The translations under genes were made by a program, and so were the position numbers. A stretch of DNA of 64,000 nucleotides from Ligustrum vulgare (Eukaryota > Streptophyta > Magnoliopsida > Lamiales > Oleaceae), in assembly GCA_963555705.1 (NCBI GenBank), contig OY743180.1, positions 43,060,129-43,124,128 of the forward strand, in the 5' to 3' direction. Of the stretch, positions 1 through 9,249 are shown in pieces (position 1 is the stretch's first letter; each line of letters opens with the position of its first letter). Below the pieces are notes generated by a model. That model did no database searches. It saw nothing but the letters and a program-made list of their open reading frames with translations, and was not told where the DNA came from.

Positions 1-702
1 ATGTTTTTATGAAAGGTAAATACACCTTATGTTTTTATGAAAAGTAAGTATGTTTTTATGACAAGTAAGTATATCTTATGTTTTTATGAAAAGTAAGTAT
101 GTTTTTATGAAAGGTAAATACACCTTATGTTTTTATGAAAAGTAAGTATGTTTTTATGACAAGTAAGTATATCTTATGTTTTTATGAAAATGTTTGGATC
201 ATTGTTATGAAATCAATCTCACAAGATTGTTATGGGTTCCATATGATATGTTTATGATTATGCTAAGGGGACCGGAGTTTAGTAGCGCTACACATAAGAA
301 TTCTTGCCATTTAAGTTCGGTAAAATTCTTGTGTCTCCCTATGTTTATGAGTATTTCGATCCTATCCTATGTTATGATGAAAATGATCCATATGCTTTCA
401 AAAGAAAATTTATGCTTGGTATACTTACTGGGATTTTATAAATCTCACTCCACGATATTTACCATTTTCAGATAATTGAAGGTTCGAGGCGGTCAACATG
501 GAAGTGGCAAAAGTGGTTAAGATTGATGAGATAATTATGTTGAACTTTATGTAAGAAAATTATGTTCTATTTTTATTCACAAATAAAATTATGGGATTCT
601 AATTATTCTTTTGAATAATTTTACATTACTATTTAAGTCTCGATAATATGATATGAGTCACTTTTAGTGGCACTCGAATGGTCGAGAATTCGGGTCGTCA
701 CA
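1..702 (+). repeat. 5' LTR of element A (3' part only)
   Basis: It matches 6674-7375 closely and ends in GTCGTCACA just before the primer-binding site. The first 190 bases belong to the TATGTTTTTATGAAAAGTAAG tandem array. The short ORF at 194-475 also occurs at 6867-7148 and is simply LTR sequence. Confidence 0.9.
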
Positions 703-704
703 GT

Positions 705-717
705 TGGTATCAGAGCC
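705..717 (+). promoter_or_regulatory. Primer-binding site of element A (initiator tRNA-Met type)
   Basis: TGGTATCAGAGCC starts two bases after the LTR end. It is the standard plant site complementary to the 3' end of initiator tRNA-Met and it fixes the orientation of element A. Confidence 0.9.
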
Positions 718-720
718 AAG

Positions 721-759
721 AGTTTTAAAAACGATTCTGTAGATTTTTGAAATTTTATT

Positions 760-794
<35 letters not shown>

Positions 795-2334
795 ACTATT
801 CACGTGAACAGTAAAACGACGTGCTATTCATGATGAACAGTGAACGAAATCACTATTCATTTAAAAAAAAAAAATTTGAATTTTCACATGTCAAGTATGG
901 TTATGATTTTGAAAAGTATGATGAAATTTGATGTGCGAATTTCAAGGACAAAATTCATTTTAAGCAAGGGAGTTTGTAATGTCCTGAAAATTTTATGGAA
1001 TATAATTAGTTAGTGATATGATGTTTATATTGATGTCTTTGATAAATTTCTAGAAGTTCGGGGACTAAAGGAAAATAATATTTGACGATAAATTTTTATT
1101 TGGGTTAATTAGACCCAATCTTATGTAAAGATGCGAAATGATTAATAATAATTTTTTTTAAAAATATTTTAACTCATCACTCTACTATGTCACTCTCCAC
1201 GTATTGACTCCTCGAACCAGGTATGTTATATGCTTTGCAAGTCATTTACGATTTTATTAAGACATGTTAAGTATGAAATATTCATATGTTATGAATCTTT
1301 AAGTGAAATATACATGTTGAGTATGATATGAATTGATAGAAGCCTAAATTTTAATTTATTCATTTTAATGTAGAATCATGAGACATAGAGGATATTGATA
1401 TGAATTTTGGTTCATATTAAGCTTAGTAAGATTGACTCAATTAGAAATTAAGTTGGGTTGTAACTTTGGCCCAAAATATATGGAATAATATATTAAACAA
1501 ACAAAATTGATAATGAATTGTACAATAATTTATCCCTTTATCACTACCTTTGTGTAAAAACAAGGGAAAAACTGTGGATGGTTATTAGTACTTCCTCTTC
1601 AAGTTTCAATTTTCGGTTCAATAATTTATCCCTTTATCACTACCTTTGCTTAAAAGCAAGGAAAAACTGTGGATGATTATTGGTACCGCTCTTCAAGTTT
1701 CAATTTTGAAAAAAAAAAAAAAAAAATATGATTTACGAATGATTTTCAAAATAATCTTTGTCGTCAAGTTTAGAAATGATGAGCCCTAAATGGACTTTGC
1801 ATAATTGATTTTAGACATGGCACTAAGTATGAGAAGTCAACGGAAAGGACTAGATAATATTTTCGAATTATTCATCGTTTAGATTAAACGAGAAATAGAA
1901 AGTCAGTTTTATGAAGTTATGATGAGATGTTGAGATTATAAGTGATATGATTTTATTGAGATTTTTATGAGAAGAATTATGAAGTTGGAGATTTAAAGTT
2001 TAGGCTCTTAATTATTGAGAAATAAGGACTTGATATGGTGATATTAGAAATTATGATTTGAAATTTCTATGTTGAGGAATTATGAATTGATTTTCTGGAA
2101 TATTTATGATGATATTGAAGTTTGATGAAATTGTGATCAAATGTACAATTAGTTATTATTGTGAGTTATGAAGTATGCTTACGATTTGGATAAGTCCAAA
2201 TTTCAAAGGAAAACTCTGCCTAGAATTTTATCGTTTGGAGTTAAGAGCATAGTATGGTATGCAATCACTAAGAGAATTGAAGTTAGACATACAAGTTCAT
2301 TTACATCACAAACGAGATTTAGTAGATGATAACA
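721..2334. other. Non-coding left interior of element A
   Basis: No supported coding sequence. It contains an A-run (764-792), a second LTR-like junction near 977, and a tandem duplication of about 95 bp (about 1522-1712, key phrase TTTATCCCTTTATCACTACC). The remainder is AT-rich sequence with no recognisable protein. Confidence 0.6.
948..1230 (+). repeat. Embedded 3'-end remnant of another Gypsy element (PPT plus LTR start)
   Basis: TTTCAAGGACAAAATTC, then AAGCAAGGGAGTT and TGTAATGTCCTGAAAATT, looks like a degenerate polypurine tract followed by the start of a Gypsy LTR. This start (TGTAATGTCC) differs from element A's own LTR start (TGTAGCAACC). The right limit is not visible; 1230 is arbitrary. 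Confidence 0.45.
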
Positions 2335-2447
2335 GAGATATTATTATTTTCTCATAAGGAGAACACACAAGAGTCACCCTAGAAAGGAAATACATGAAAA
2401 CACGCAAAAGCAAAAGAAAGCAACATGGGAAATTCCTCAAATTGAGA

Positions 2448-2657
2448 GATGTGTTTCCGGAGTAGCCATATCCTACCACCTCTGACCTTTTGAGGAAATA
2501 AAGAAACCTTCAAAAAGGTGTGTTTCGAGAGTAAGAATACTCCGTAATCTACTACCTGGAACCTTTGAGGTACACACAAGATTTAAACATTAAGGAAAAT
2601 CCTAGGAAATTAGAGGGGTGTCTCGAGAGTAAGAATACTCCGTACTCTACCCCCACC
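2448..2657 (-). repeat. Three imperfect hairpin repeats downstream of LOG, copy A
   Basis: Units lie near 2616-2657, 2517-2557 and 2448-2480. On the LOG-sense strand the unit reads roughly GGTGGTAGAGTACGGAGTA then TTCTTACTCTCGAGACACACC. GGAGTA or AGAGTA can pair with TACTCT, and GGTG with CACC, giving a stem-loop. The unit nearest the distal end is the most diverged. The same units follow LOG in element C, and two remain in B. Confidence 0.7.
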
Positions 2658-2668
2658 TATTCTAAGAT

Positions 2669-3322
2669 TCATAAAGTTAAGTTTACATTAACCGGACTCC
2701 ATTTTCGCTTGATTCCCCTTCCTTGCGACCAATCTATCTTAACCCCTGCTGGATCTTGTATTGAGATATATGACTGCAGCTTATCCAGTAGTTCATCAAT
2801 AGTAGGAGCAGAAATAAGGAGCCTTCTGGAAAATGGAGAGATGAATCCCTGTTCCACAGCATAATCAAGAAAGGTTAACAAGCCATCAAAGAAATTGTTA
2901 ACATTCAGAAGCCCAATAGGCTTAGTATGGAGATCTAGTTGAGCCCACGAGGTAATGTTAAAGATTTCTTCTAAGGTACCAAAACCTCCGGGCAGGGCTA
3001 TAAAGGCATCAGAACCATATAGCATACAAGTTATGCGTTCATGGATGGATAAGGTTTGAACTTCATGCCCTCGTGTTTTTCCTGCAACATCTACCAAAGG
3101 GACAGGTATGACACCGATTACTTTTGATTTCTCTGCAAGAGCAGATTGGGAAACACAACCCATTAGACCACTGCTACCACCCCCATACACAAGAGTGATA
3201 CCTTTTTCCCCCAGTTTCTTTCCAAGATCTACGGCCGCTTCTAGATAACTGAAGCCTTTCCCCACTTTTGATCCACAAAATACACAAATAGTTTTGATCT
3301 GTCGAAGTTTTGGTGCTTCCAT
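2669..3322 (-). CDS. LOG-type cytokinin riboside 5'-monophosphate phosphoribohydrolase homologue (intronless, TE-borne)
   Basis: The 217-residue ORF matches the plant LOG family, which releases active cytokinin bases from their riboside monophosphates in the cytosol. Visible are the Rossmann-like start (ICVFCGS, 12-18), the GGGSSGLMG loop (47-55), SDAFIALPGGFGTLEE with the PGGxGTxxE signature (104-119), and the expected C-terminal SAPT segment. Length is normal for LOG. Plant LOG genes usually have several introns; this one has none, which suggests capture through spliced RNA. The usual basic pair in HxRK reads HERI here (94-97), so the residue after the conserved Arg is changed and activity is uncertain. 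The C-terminus (about 195-217) does not look like a usual LOG tail. A TATA-like box lies about 75 bp upstream. It is antisense to the host element. Confidence 0.88.
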   Translation of the reverse strand: MEAPKLRQIKTICVFCGSKVGKGFSYLEAAVDLGKKLGEKGITLVYGGGSSGLMGCVSQSALAEKSKVIGVIPVPLVDVAGKTRGHEVQTLSIHERITCMLYGSDAFIALPGGFGTLEEIFNITSWAQLDLHTKPIGLLNVNNFFDGLLTFLDYAVEQGFISPFSRRLLISAPTIDELLDKLQSYISIQDPAGVKIDWSQGRGIKRKWSPVNVNLTL

Positions 3323-3394
3323 CTTTGATAGTATAGAAGAGAAAACTTACGAAGAAGATGTGATTTTGGGATGCCTGAACTATGAAATATGTTT

Positions 3395-3406
3395 GGCTAT
3401 TTAAAG
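3395..3406 (-). promoter_or_regulatory. TATA-like box upstream of LOG, copy A
   Basis: The minus strand reads CTTTAAATAGCC about 75 bp before the LOG start codon. The same motif, TTTTAAATAGCC, is at 27583-27592 in element C, and a copy sits ahead of the LOG remnant in B. Conservation in all three copies supports a core promoter; transcription itself is not shown. Confidence 0.5.
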
Positions 3407-3620
3407 CCGGAAAAACTTACTGTTTTTTATTGATTCTGAAAAAGTAAAGATTTACTTTTGACAAAATCGATGAAAAAGTAAAGCTTTCATCTTTCGGTGA
3501 TTTATTTTCCAGCTTTATCAAACCTCGAGAAAGGAAAATATATTTTTACCAACCTTTATCAAAAAGCGTGAAAGGAAACAGAAGAATATTTTAAATATGT
3601 ATCAAGAGATTTACCTTATA

Positions 3621-4166
3621 TCAATGCTGATTTGCCACAACCTCATTGTGTAAAACAGACTGGCAGATAGGATCTTTTGCAGTTATATTTTTGAGACTAT
3701 AACGATTTTTGTCTTCGTTAAACTGAGCGTATAAGGAGAGAAGTTCACGTTGCACATAACCACTTGGGTGCGTCTCAAGAGTCAGTCGAATATCATCCAA
3801 AGACTCCTTACTCAGTCCACCCTTTATGAATTTGATTTTATCATCCCGATTAGTAGAAGAATATCCTACTGTTTTGCAACGAGTATCACAGTTCCAACGA
3901 GCACATTTGTAGCAACCATTCAGCCTTTTTGCTCTTCGTTTCTTTGCGAAGGTGCTTTTGCCTAAACCAGGCATGTGCTTTGGAAATGTCATAGGTAATT
4001 CACCAGATAATCGAACTTTTGCTTCGATCAACCAGCGAACATCTTCTGGAATACCATGAGCCATCAGCAACCTCAACCTTTCGAGCCTAATTCGATAAAT
4101 TTTTCTCAGATCATTCATAGGAAGATTGGAATAATACTTGCGAATGTTTGAAAGGATGATATCCAT
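3621..4166 (-). CDS. Basic cysteine-rich protein resembling betaflexivirid nucleic-acid-binding / silencing-suppressor proteins
   Basis: An intact ORF of 181 residues. It has a charged helical N-terminus (about 15-55), a strongly basic patch GKSTFAKKRRAKR (69-81), and a compact cysteine cluster C85-x2-C88-x4-C93-x3-C97 that could bind zinc. Next come a KIKFIKGG segment (110-117) and a C-terminal region of about 60 residues. The basic patch followed at once by a Cys cluster and then an FI/FV-K-x-G segment is the arrangement of the small cysteine-rich proteins of carlaviruses and vitiviruses, which bind nucleic acid and can suppress RNA silencing. That link is pattern recognition, not a search result. 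I know no plant gene family with this layout. It lies upstream of LOG on the same strand, about 300 bp away, and is antisense to element A. About 85% of residues match the copy in element C. Confidence 0.7.
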   Translation of the reverse strand: MDIILSNIRKYYSNLPMNDLRKIYRIRLERLRLLMAHGIPEDVRWLIEAKVRLSGELPMTFPKHMPGLGKSTFAKKRRAKRLNGCYKCARWNCDTRCKTVGYSSTNRDDKIKFIKGGLSKESLDDIRLTLETHPSGYVQRELLSLYAQFNEDKNRYSLKNITAKDPICQSVLHNEVVANQH

Positions 4167-4198
4167 TTTTGATGGATCTAACCTCTTCCCAACATGAT

Positions 4199-4209
4199 CT
4201 ATTTAAAGG
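4199..4209 (-). promoter_or_regulatory. TATA-like box upstream of the cysteine-rich ORF, copy A
   Basis: The minus strand reads CCTTTAAATAG about 35-45 bp before the ATG. Elements B and C have TTTAAATAGATGATTTGGG at the matching place. Confidence 0.45.
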
Positions 4210-4510
4210 TATAAAGGAACTAAGTGGATCCATCTGATATTGATTCCAGCAAGAAAGCGCGGAATAGAATAATGAAAAGAAGAGACAAGAATTAATGCGC
4301 TGTTTAATTTTATCGATAAAGGAAGATTTGATGATAAGATTTTGAGATACAGAATATTTTCTTGGATTTGGTACTGATATTTTAGGTATAATAATAAGTA
4401 ATTAAGGTATGGTGTGATGATACGGGAATACGTGAAAGTGAAATAAGGACCGTATCGAATCAGAATTCATAAGTATGTACAAGTGAAAGAAATACCTTGC
4501 GGGAAATGTT

Positions 4511-5078
4511 GTGACAATTAAGTGAAGAATTTTAGTTATTTGGGAGCTAATTATTTATTTGAATTTTGCAGAACGTTTTGGTTACAAATATGGGAAAAGA
4601 TAAGCTGATGATATTATGTTGATTGATGAATAATATGTTTGGATATATTACATAGGGGATATTCAGGTAACCATTTTATTTACTTTGGGATATTTGGTGA
4701 TAAGAAGAAATGACTAATTATTATGGTATGATATGTTAGTAAAGATTTATTGAAATTTTAGAGATATTAATACGAATATTTGAGGTCACATGATACGATG
4801 ATAAGTGACAGGTTACATGAGTACTACAAGACATGATGAAATATCACATACGATTGGGAATTTTCCTTTTGAGTCAGAATTTATGAGTAGACACATATGT
4901 CTATTATTGATAGAAAAGTCCATGTTTTTAAGAAAAACAAAGATATGCATTTAGTCAAAGTCCAGTGGGTTAAATATAGTAGCAATGATACTACCTAAGA
5001 GAAGAAGAGAAGAGATTCTGATTAAGTGTTCAGAAATCATAAGATCAAGTAAGTTTAATTTCGAGGACGAAATTATTT
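4511..5078. other. Non-coding right interior of element A
   Basis: AT-rich sequence between the cassette and the polypurine tract. No ORF or recognisable domain is seen, and there is no visible similarity to element C. Confidence 0.5.
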
Positions 5079-5092
5079 TAAGGGGGTAAGTT
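5079..5092 (+). promoter_or_regulatory. Polypurine tract of element A
   Basis: TAAGGGGGTAAGTT directly precedes the TGTAGC start of the 3' LTR and follows TTCGAGGACGAAAT, the usual Gypsy context for plus-strand priming. Confidence 0.75.
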
Positions 5093-5389
5093 TGTAGCAA
5101 CCAAGAATTTTTACGCGATTAATAATTATTTTAATAGAAAATCGTGTCGCTACTATTTCACCCATTTTTATTAAGTTAACGCAGCGACGTATTCGTATAG
5201 CCAAGTCAAGAAATAATCGAGATCGTTCGATTTTAAATTAAATTCCGAATTTCTAAAAATATCTCCATTTTCTTGATTTAAAGTAAATTAAGTCCAAATA
5301 CTTAATTCAATGTTATCCCAATATTTATTTATACAAAAATTACTTTTATTATTTAAATTAAGAAAATATATGCAAGCATGAGAGGTTCC

Positions 5390-5880
5390 ATTATATGTAA
5401 TCATGAAGAGCATAATATTTGTATAAAAAATGGAAAAGTATATGAATGATTTATATACTCCATTATATATAATCATGAAGAGCATAATATTTGTATAAAT
5501 ATGGAAAAGTATATGAATGATTTATATACTCCATTATATATAATCATGAAGAGCATAATATTTGTATAAATATGAAAAAGTATATGAATGATTTATATAC
5601 TCCATTATATATAATCATGAAGAGCATAATATTTGTATAAATATGGAAAAGTATATGAATGATTGATAAGACTCCATTATATGTAATCATGAAGAGCATA
5701 ATATTTGTATAAAAAATGGAAAAGTATATGAATGATTTATATACTCCATTATATATAATCATGAAGAGCATAATATTTGTATAAATATGGAAAAATATAT
5801 GAATGATTTATAGACTCCATTATATATAATCATGAAGAGCATATTATTTGTATAAATATGGAAAAGTATATGAATGGTGC
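5390..5880. repeat. Tandem array of about 71 bp units in the LTR
   Basis: About seven copies containing AATCATGAAGAGCATAATAT and GAAAAGTATATGAATGA. Short minus-strand ORFs here are by-products of the repeat. Confidence 0.85.
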
Positions 5881-6099
5881 TTTACTTTAAGAAAATGATG
5901 TGTTAAAATTAATAGAATTGAATGATTATGTTTACAATATGCCAACTTTATACATCTATTTAAACCCATCTCTTTTACACACAACTCTACACATATACAC
6001 TTATTTCCAACCTCTTGACAAAATCCACAAGTAAGAGAAATTCAAGGTGGTCAAGAAAGTTTTGGTCCATTTACTACTACACTTCATTTTAATCTTTTA

Positions 6100-6860
6100 A
6101 AAGGTAAGTATATCTTATGTTTTTATGAAAATTAAGTATGTTGTTATGAAATGTAAGTATATCTTATGTTTTTATGAAAATTAAGTATGTTGTTATGAAA
6201 TGTAAGTATATCTTATGTTTTTATGAAAATTAAGTATGTTGTTATGAAATGTAAGTATATCTTATGTTTTTATGAAAATTAAGTATGTTGTTATGAAATG
6301 TAAGTATATCTTATGTTTTTATGAAAATTAAGTATGTTGTTATGAAATGTAAGTATATCTTATGTTTTTATGAAAATTAAGTATGTTGTTATGAAATGTA
6401 AGTATATCTTATGTTTTTATGAAAATTAAGTATGTTGTTATGAAATGTAAGTATATCTTATATTTTTATGAAAATTAAGTATGTTGTTATGAAATGTAAG
6501 TATATCTTATGTTTTTATGAAAAGTAAGTATGTTTTTATGAAAGGTAAGTATATCTTATGTTTTTATGAAAAGTAAGTATGTTTTTATGAAAGGTAAGTA
6601 TATCTTATGTTTTTATGAAAAGTAAGTATGTTTTTATGAAAGGTATTACCTTATGTTTTTATGAAAAGTAAGTATGTTTTTATGAAAGGTAAATACACCT
6701 TATGTTTTTATGAAAAGTAAGTATGTTTTTATGACAAGTAAGTATATCTTATATTTTTATGAAAAGTAAGTATGTTTTTATGAAATGTAAATACACCTTA
6801 TGTTTTTATGAAAAGTAAGTATGTTTTTATGACAAGTAAGTATATCTTATGTTTTTATGA
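6100..6860. repeat. Tandem array of about 49 bp units in the LTR
   Basis: About eight near-identical units with TATCTTATGTTTTTATGAAA and GTATGTTGTTATGAAAT, followed by variant units with AAAAGTAAGTATGTTTTTATG. The array continues the one seen at 1-190. Confidence 0.88.
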
Positions 6861-7375
6861 AAATGTTTGGATCATTGCTATGAAATCAATCTCACAAGAT
6901 TGTTATGGGTTCCATATGATATGTTTATGATTATGCTAAGGGGACCGGAGTTTAGTAGCGCTACACATAAGAATTCTTGCCATTTAAGTTCGGTAAAATT
7001 CTTGTGTCTCCCTATGTTTATGAGTATTTCGATCCTATCCTATGTTATGATGAAAATGATCCATATGCTTTCAAAAGAAAATTTATGCTTGGTATACTTA
7101 CTGGGATTTTATAAATCTCACTCCACGATATTTACCATTTTCAGATAATTGAAGGTTCGAGGCGGTCAACATGGAAGTGGCAAAAGTGGTTAAGATTGAT
7201 GAGATAATTATGTTGAACTTTATGTAAGAAAATTATGTTCTATTTTTATTCACAAATAAAATTATGGGATTCTAATTATTCTTTTGAATAATTTTACATT
7301 ACTATTTAAGTCTCGATAATATGATATGAGTCACTTTTAGTGGCACTCGAATGGTCGAGAATTCGGGTCGTCACA

Positions 7376-9001
7376 CCCGCAACGGAGATTCCACATAAAT
7401 AACTATCTGAGTGTCAGTGGTTAATCTCCAACGTTCGTTAGTGGAATTGATCCTTTGACTTGAGGTCGTCATAGTACCTTATATGAGGGCAATCATACTT
7501 TGGTAATGTCGGATGTTGCTCTGAAAGAAGTCTCTAATACGATATCGTTCGGATATGTCAAGAATCACATGAAGGTTTTGAATGATCAATATAGAATTCG
7601 TCACTTTTAGATAGTAAGAGATTATGATCTACGTTTTATTTGGTTAAGTAGATATCGAAATCCTTGGCCAAGGTGAATTAATAAAGTCGAAAATAGTTTC
7701 AACGTTTATTGACTTAAGAGCAAAATAAAAGATATGATCAATAAGCGAGATGACACATTTCCATATCTCATAATTGATCAGATCATATTGGCGAAGGGAT
7801 TAAAGTTTCATCATAAACGAACTAGTATGGTTTTGTCACACCACGTGACATTTCTCATCACATGTATTACCCTGACACATTGTTAGATGTCAATCTGGGA
7901 CAACTATTGTGAATTAATTAAGCTAGGGGAATTAATGATTAATTTAAAAAAGTTTTAATTAATCTTATTTTGATTGGATCAAAATAATAATTCACGTAGT
8001 TCGACATCGTGGTTGAGAACCTAAAGGGTCACACACAAATGGAGAATTAGAAGAATGTGATTGGAATTAATTAATTAACAAATGTTCGACATTTGTAGAA
8101 TTAATTAATTATATATTGTTTATTAATATACTCGAGTTAATTAATTTGATTAATTAACTAATGTCCCATGTTTCTCTGACTTATATTAATAAACAACTAG
8201 GGTTTGGAAAATCTAACCCTAATTCATAATTCATCATTCTCTTGCTAGCACAAAAAGAGAGAAACTCTAGCCTCTCATTCTTGTTCTCTCGTGTGGATCA
8301 CCTTTGGAGGCTGAACAATTGGACAGTTGTGGTGTGCAAGTAGATTGAAGGAAATAAGATTTTCAGATCCATCTGCAAAATAATAAAGAGGTATTATTCT
8401 TGTCACGATTTCTATCTAAATACAAAGCAGATCCTCGTTTGGAAATTGAAAATATTTTAAATTCCGCTGTATATGATTAAGTAAATTCCCAATAAGAAAT
8501 ACTATATCTCACCTATATCATAAGGGAAATCTAGTGGCTGACTTACTCGCATTCATGGGTTGGGATCAGCGACACTACCAGGAATAACATTGAGAATGCA
8601 TGCTGATATGAGCGCTATTAATAATTTTGCTGAAATCTGAATGCCCCATGTTGGTTTATAGATTTTCATACCTTTTTTTTTTATTGGAAAATCATCTCGA
8701 GTTGAAAGGCCATATTACAATCTTGTGATGAAGTCCAATTAATAACTAAAGAAAAGTTGCATTTTTTTTTTCTAAATTGATTTATCTAACTCTAGAAGGG
8801 TCAAGTATTCGTACATACAAAAGATGTATATAATCTTGATACACTCAATTCGAATTGCGAATCATAATCTCGACTAATTAGTTATAACTTTCAATAAACC
8901 TAATGAATTTTGAAACAATTAATTGCTAAAATGGTTCCTTATAGTTGCACTCCCTAATGACCGAAAAAGTCCAAATATTATGTGTGAACAAATGACTTAA
9001 A
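7376..9001. other. Decayed intergenic sequence with a possible Copia-type LTR remnant
   Basis: No gene is supported. The stretch at about 7835-8490 starts TGTCACACCACGTGAC, contains CCTAAAGGGTCACACACAAA and ends near AAATTCCGCTG. That style is familiar from plant Copia LTRs, but I see no partner LTR or target duplication. Confidence 0.35.
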
Positions 9002-9219
9002 TGTTGTAAAACAATCGAAATCATAACAACGAGAAATAGATAGAGAGAGATCTTAGATGGAGAGAATTAGAGAATAGAGAGAATTTCTCTTCAAGAGGTG
9101 TGTTTATTCTTATGAAAATGGCTCCTATTTATAGGAGTAAATAATGGCACAATTGTAATATGTAAACATTACAGGGATATAATGGTAATGTCATTCACAT
9201 ATATATATAATTTATAACA
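9002..9219 (-). repeat. 3' LTR of element B
   Basis: 218 bp with TG...CA ends, flanked by TTAAA on the left. CCTATTTATAGG (about 9136) is an inverted TATA-like box. Confidence 0.9.
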
Positions 9220-9235
9220 CTCCCCCTTGAATGAC
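9220..9235 (-). promoter_or_regulatory. Polypurine tract of element B
   Basis: The minus strand reads GTCATTCAAGGGGGAG against the LTR. Element C has the same sequence (TCATTCAAGGGGGAG) before its 3' LTR. Confidence 0.8.
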
Positions 9236-9249
9236 ATATTAAGCAATTG

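Larger units (their letters stand above)
2335..4510 (-). other. Mobile LOG / cysteine-rich gene cassette, copy A
   Basis: This interval aligns by eye with about 26545-28670 in element C; similarity fades on both sides. Read on the minus strand it holds a TATA-like box, a 181-codon cysteine-rich ORF, a spacer of about 300 bp, a second TATA-like box, a 217-codon LOG ORF and three imperfect hairpin repeats. It is antisense to element A. Both ORFs are open here. Limits are approximate. Confidence 0.8.
1..7375 (+). mobile_element. Element A: Gypsy-like LTR retrotransposon without gag-pol, carrying an antisense LOG/Cys-rich cassette
   Basis: A partial 5' LTR (1-702) and a complete 3' LTR (5093-7375) bracket an interior of about 4.4 kb. 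The first LTR is followed directly by a TGGTATCAGAGCC primer-binding site and the second is preceded by a purine tract, so the element reads on the plus strand. The LTRs start TGTAGC and end GTCACA. The tract context (TTCGAGGACGAAAT then AAGGGGG) is typical of Ty3-Gypsy chromovirus-type elements. No gag, protease, RT, RNase H or integrase is visible, so it must be mobilised in trans. Bases 194-702 and 6867-7375 differ at only about one position by eye, which implies recent insertion. The left target duplication lies outside the window; the right one would be CCCGC (7376-7380). Confidence 0.85.
5093..7375 (+). repeat. 3' LTR of element A (2283 bp)
   Basis: It runs from TGTAGCAACC to GTCGTCACA. 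Its last 702 bases match the partial 5' LTR. Two internal tandem arrays account for much of its length. Its terminal sequences resemble those of the inverted solo LTR at 51349-53616. Confidence 0.88.

Noticed and set aside
194..475. 93-codon ORF repeated at 6867-7148
   Set aside because: Both copies lie in the LTRs of element A at matching positions; no family features, so LTR sequence only.
2448..2657. Hammerhead ribozyme (retrozyme) in the hairpin repeats
   Set aside because: The conserved CTGATGA and GAAA core arrangement is not present on either strand.
2335..4510. Cassette as a complete endogenous virus
   Set aside because: Only one small virus-like ORF is seen; no replicase, movement or coat protein gene lies nearby, and LOG is a cellular-type enzyme.
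5288..5771. Short minus ORFs with repeated MLFMIIYNG phrases
   Set aside because: Translation of the 71-bp tandem array in the LTR.
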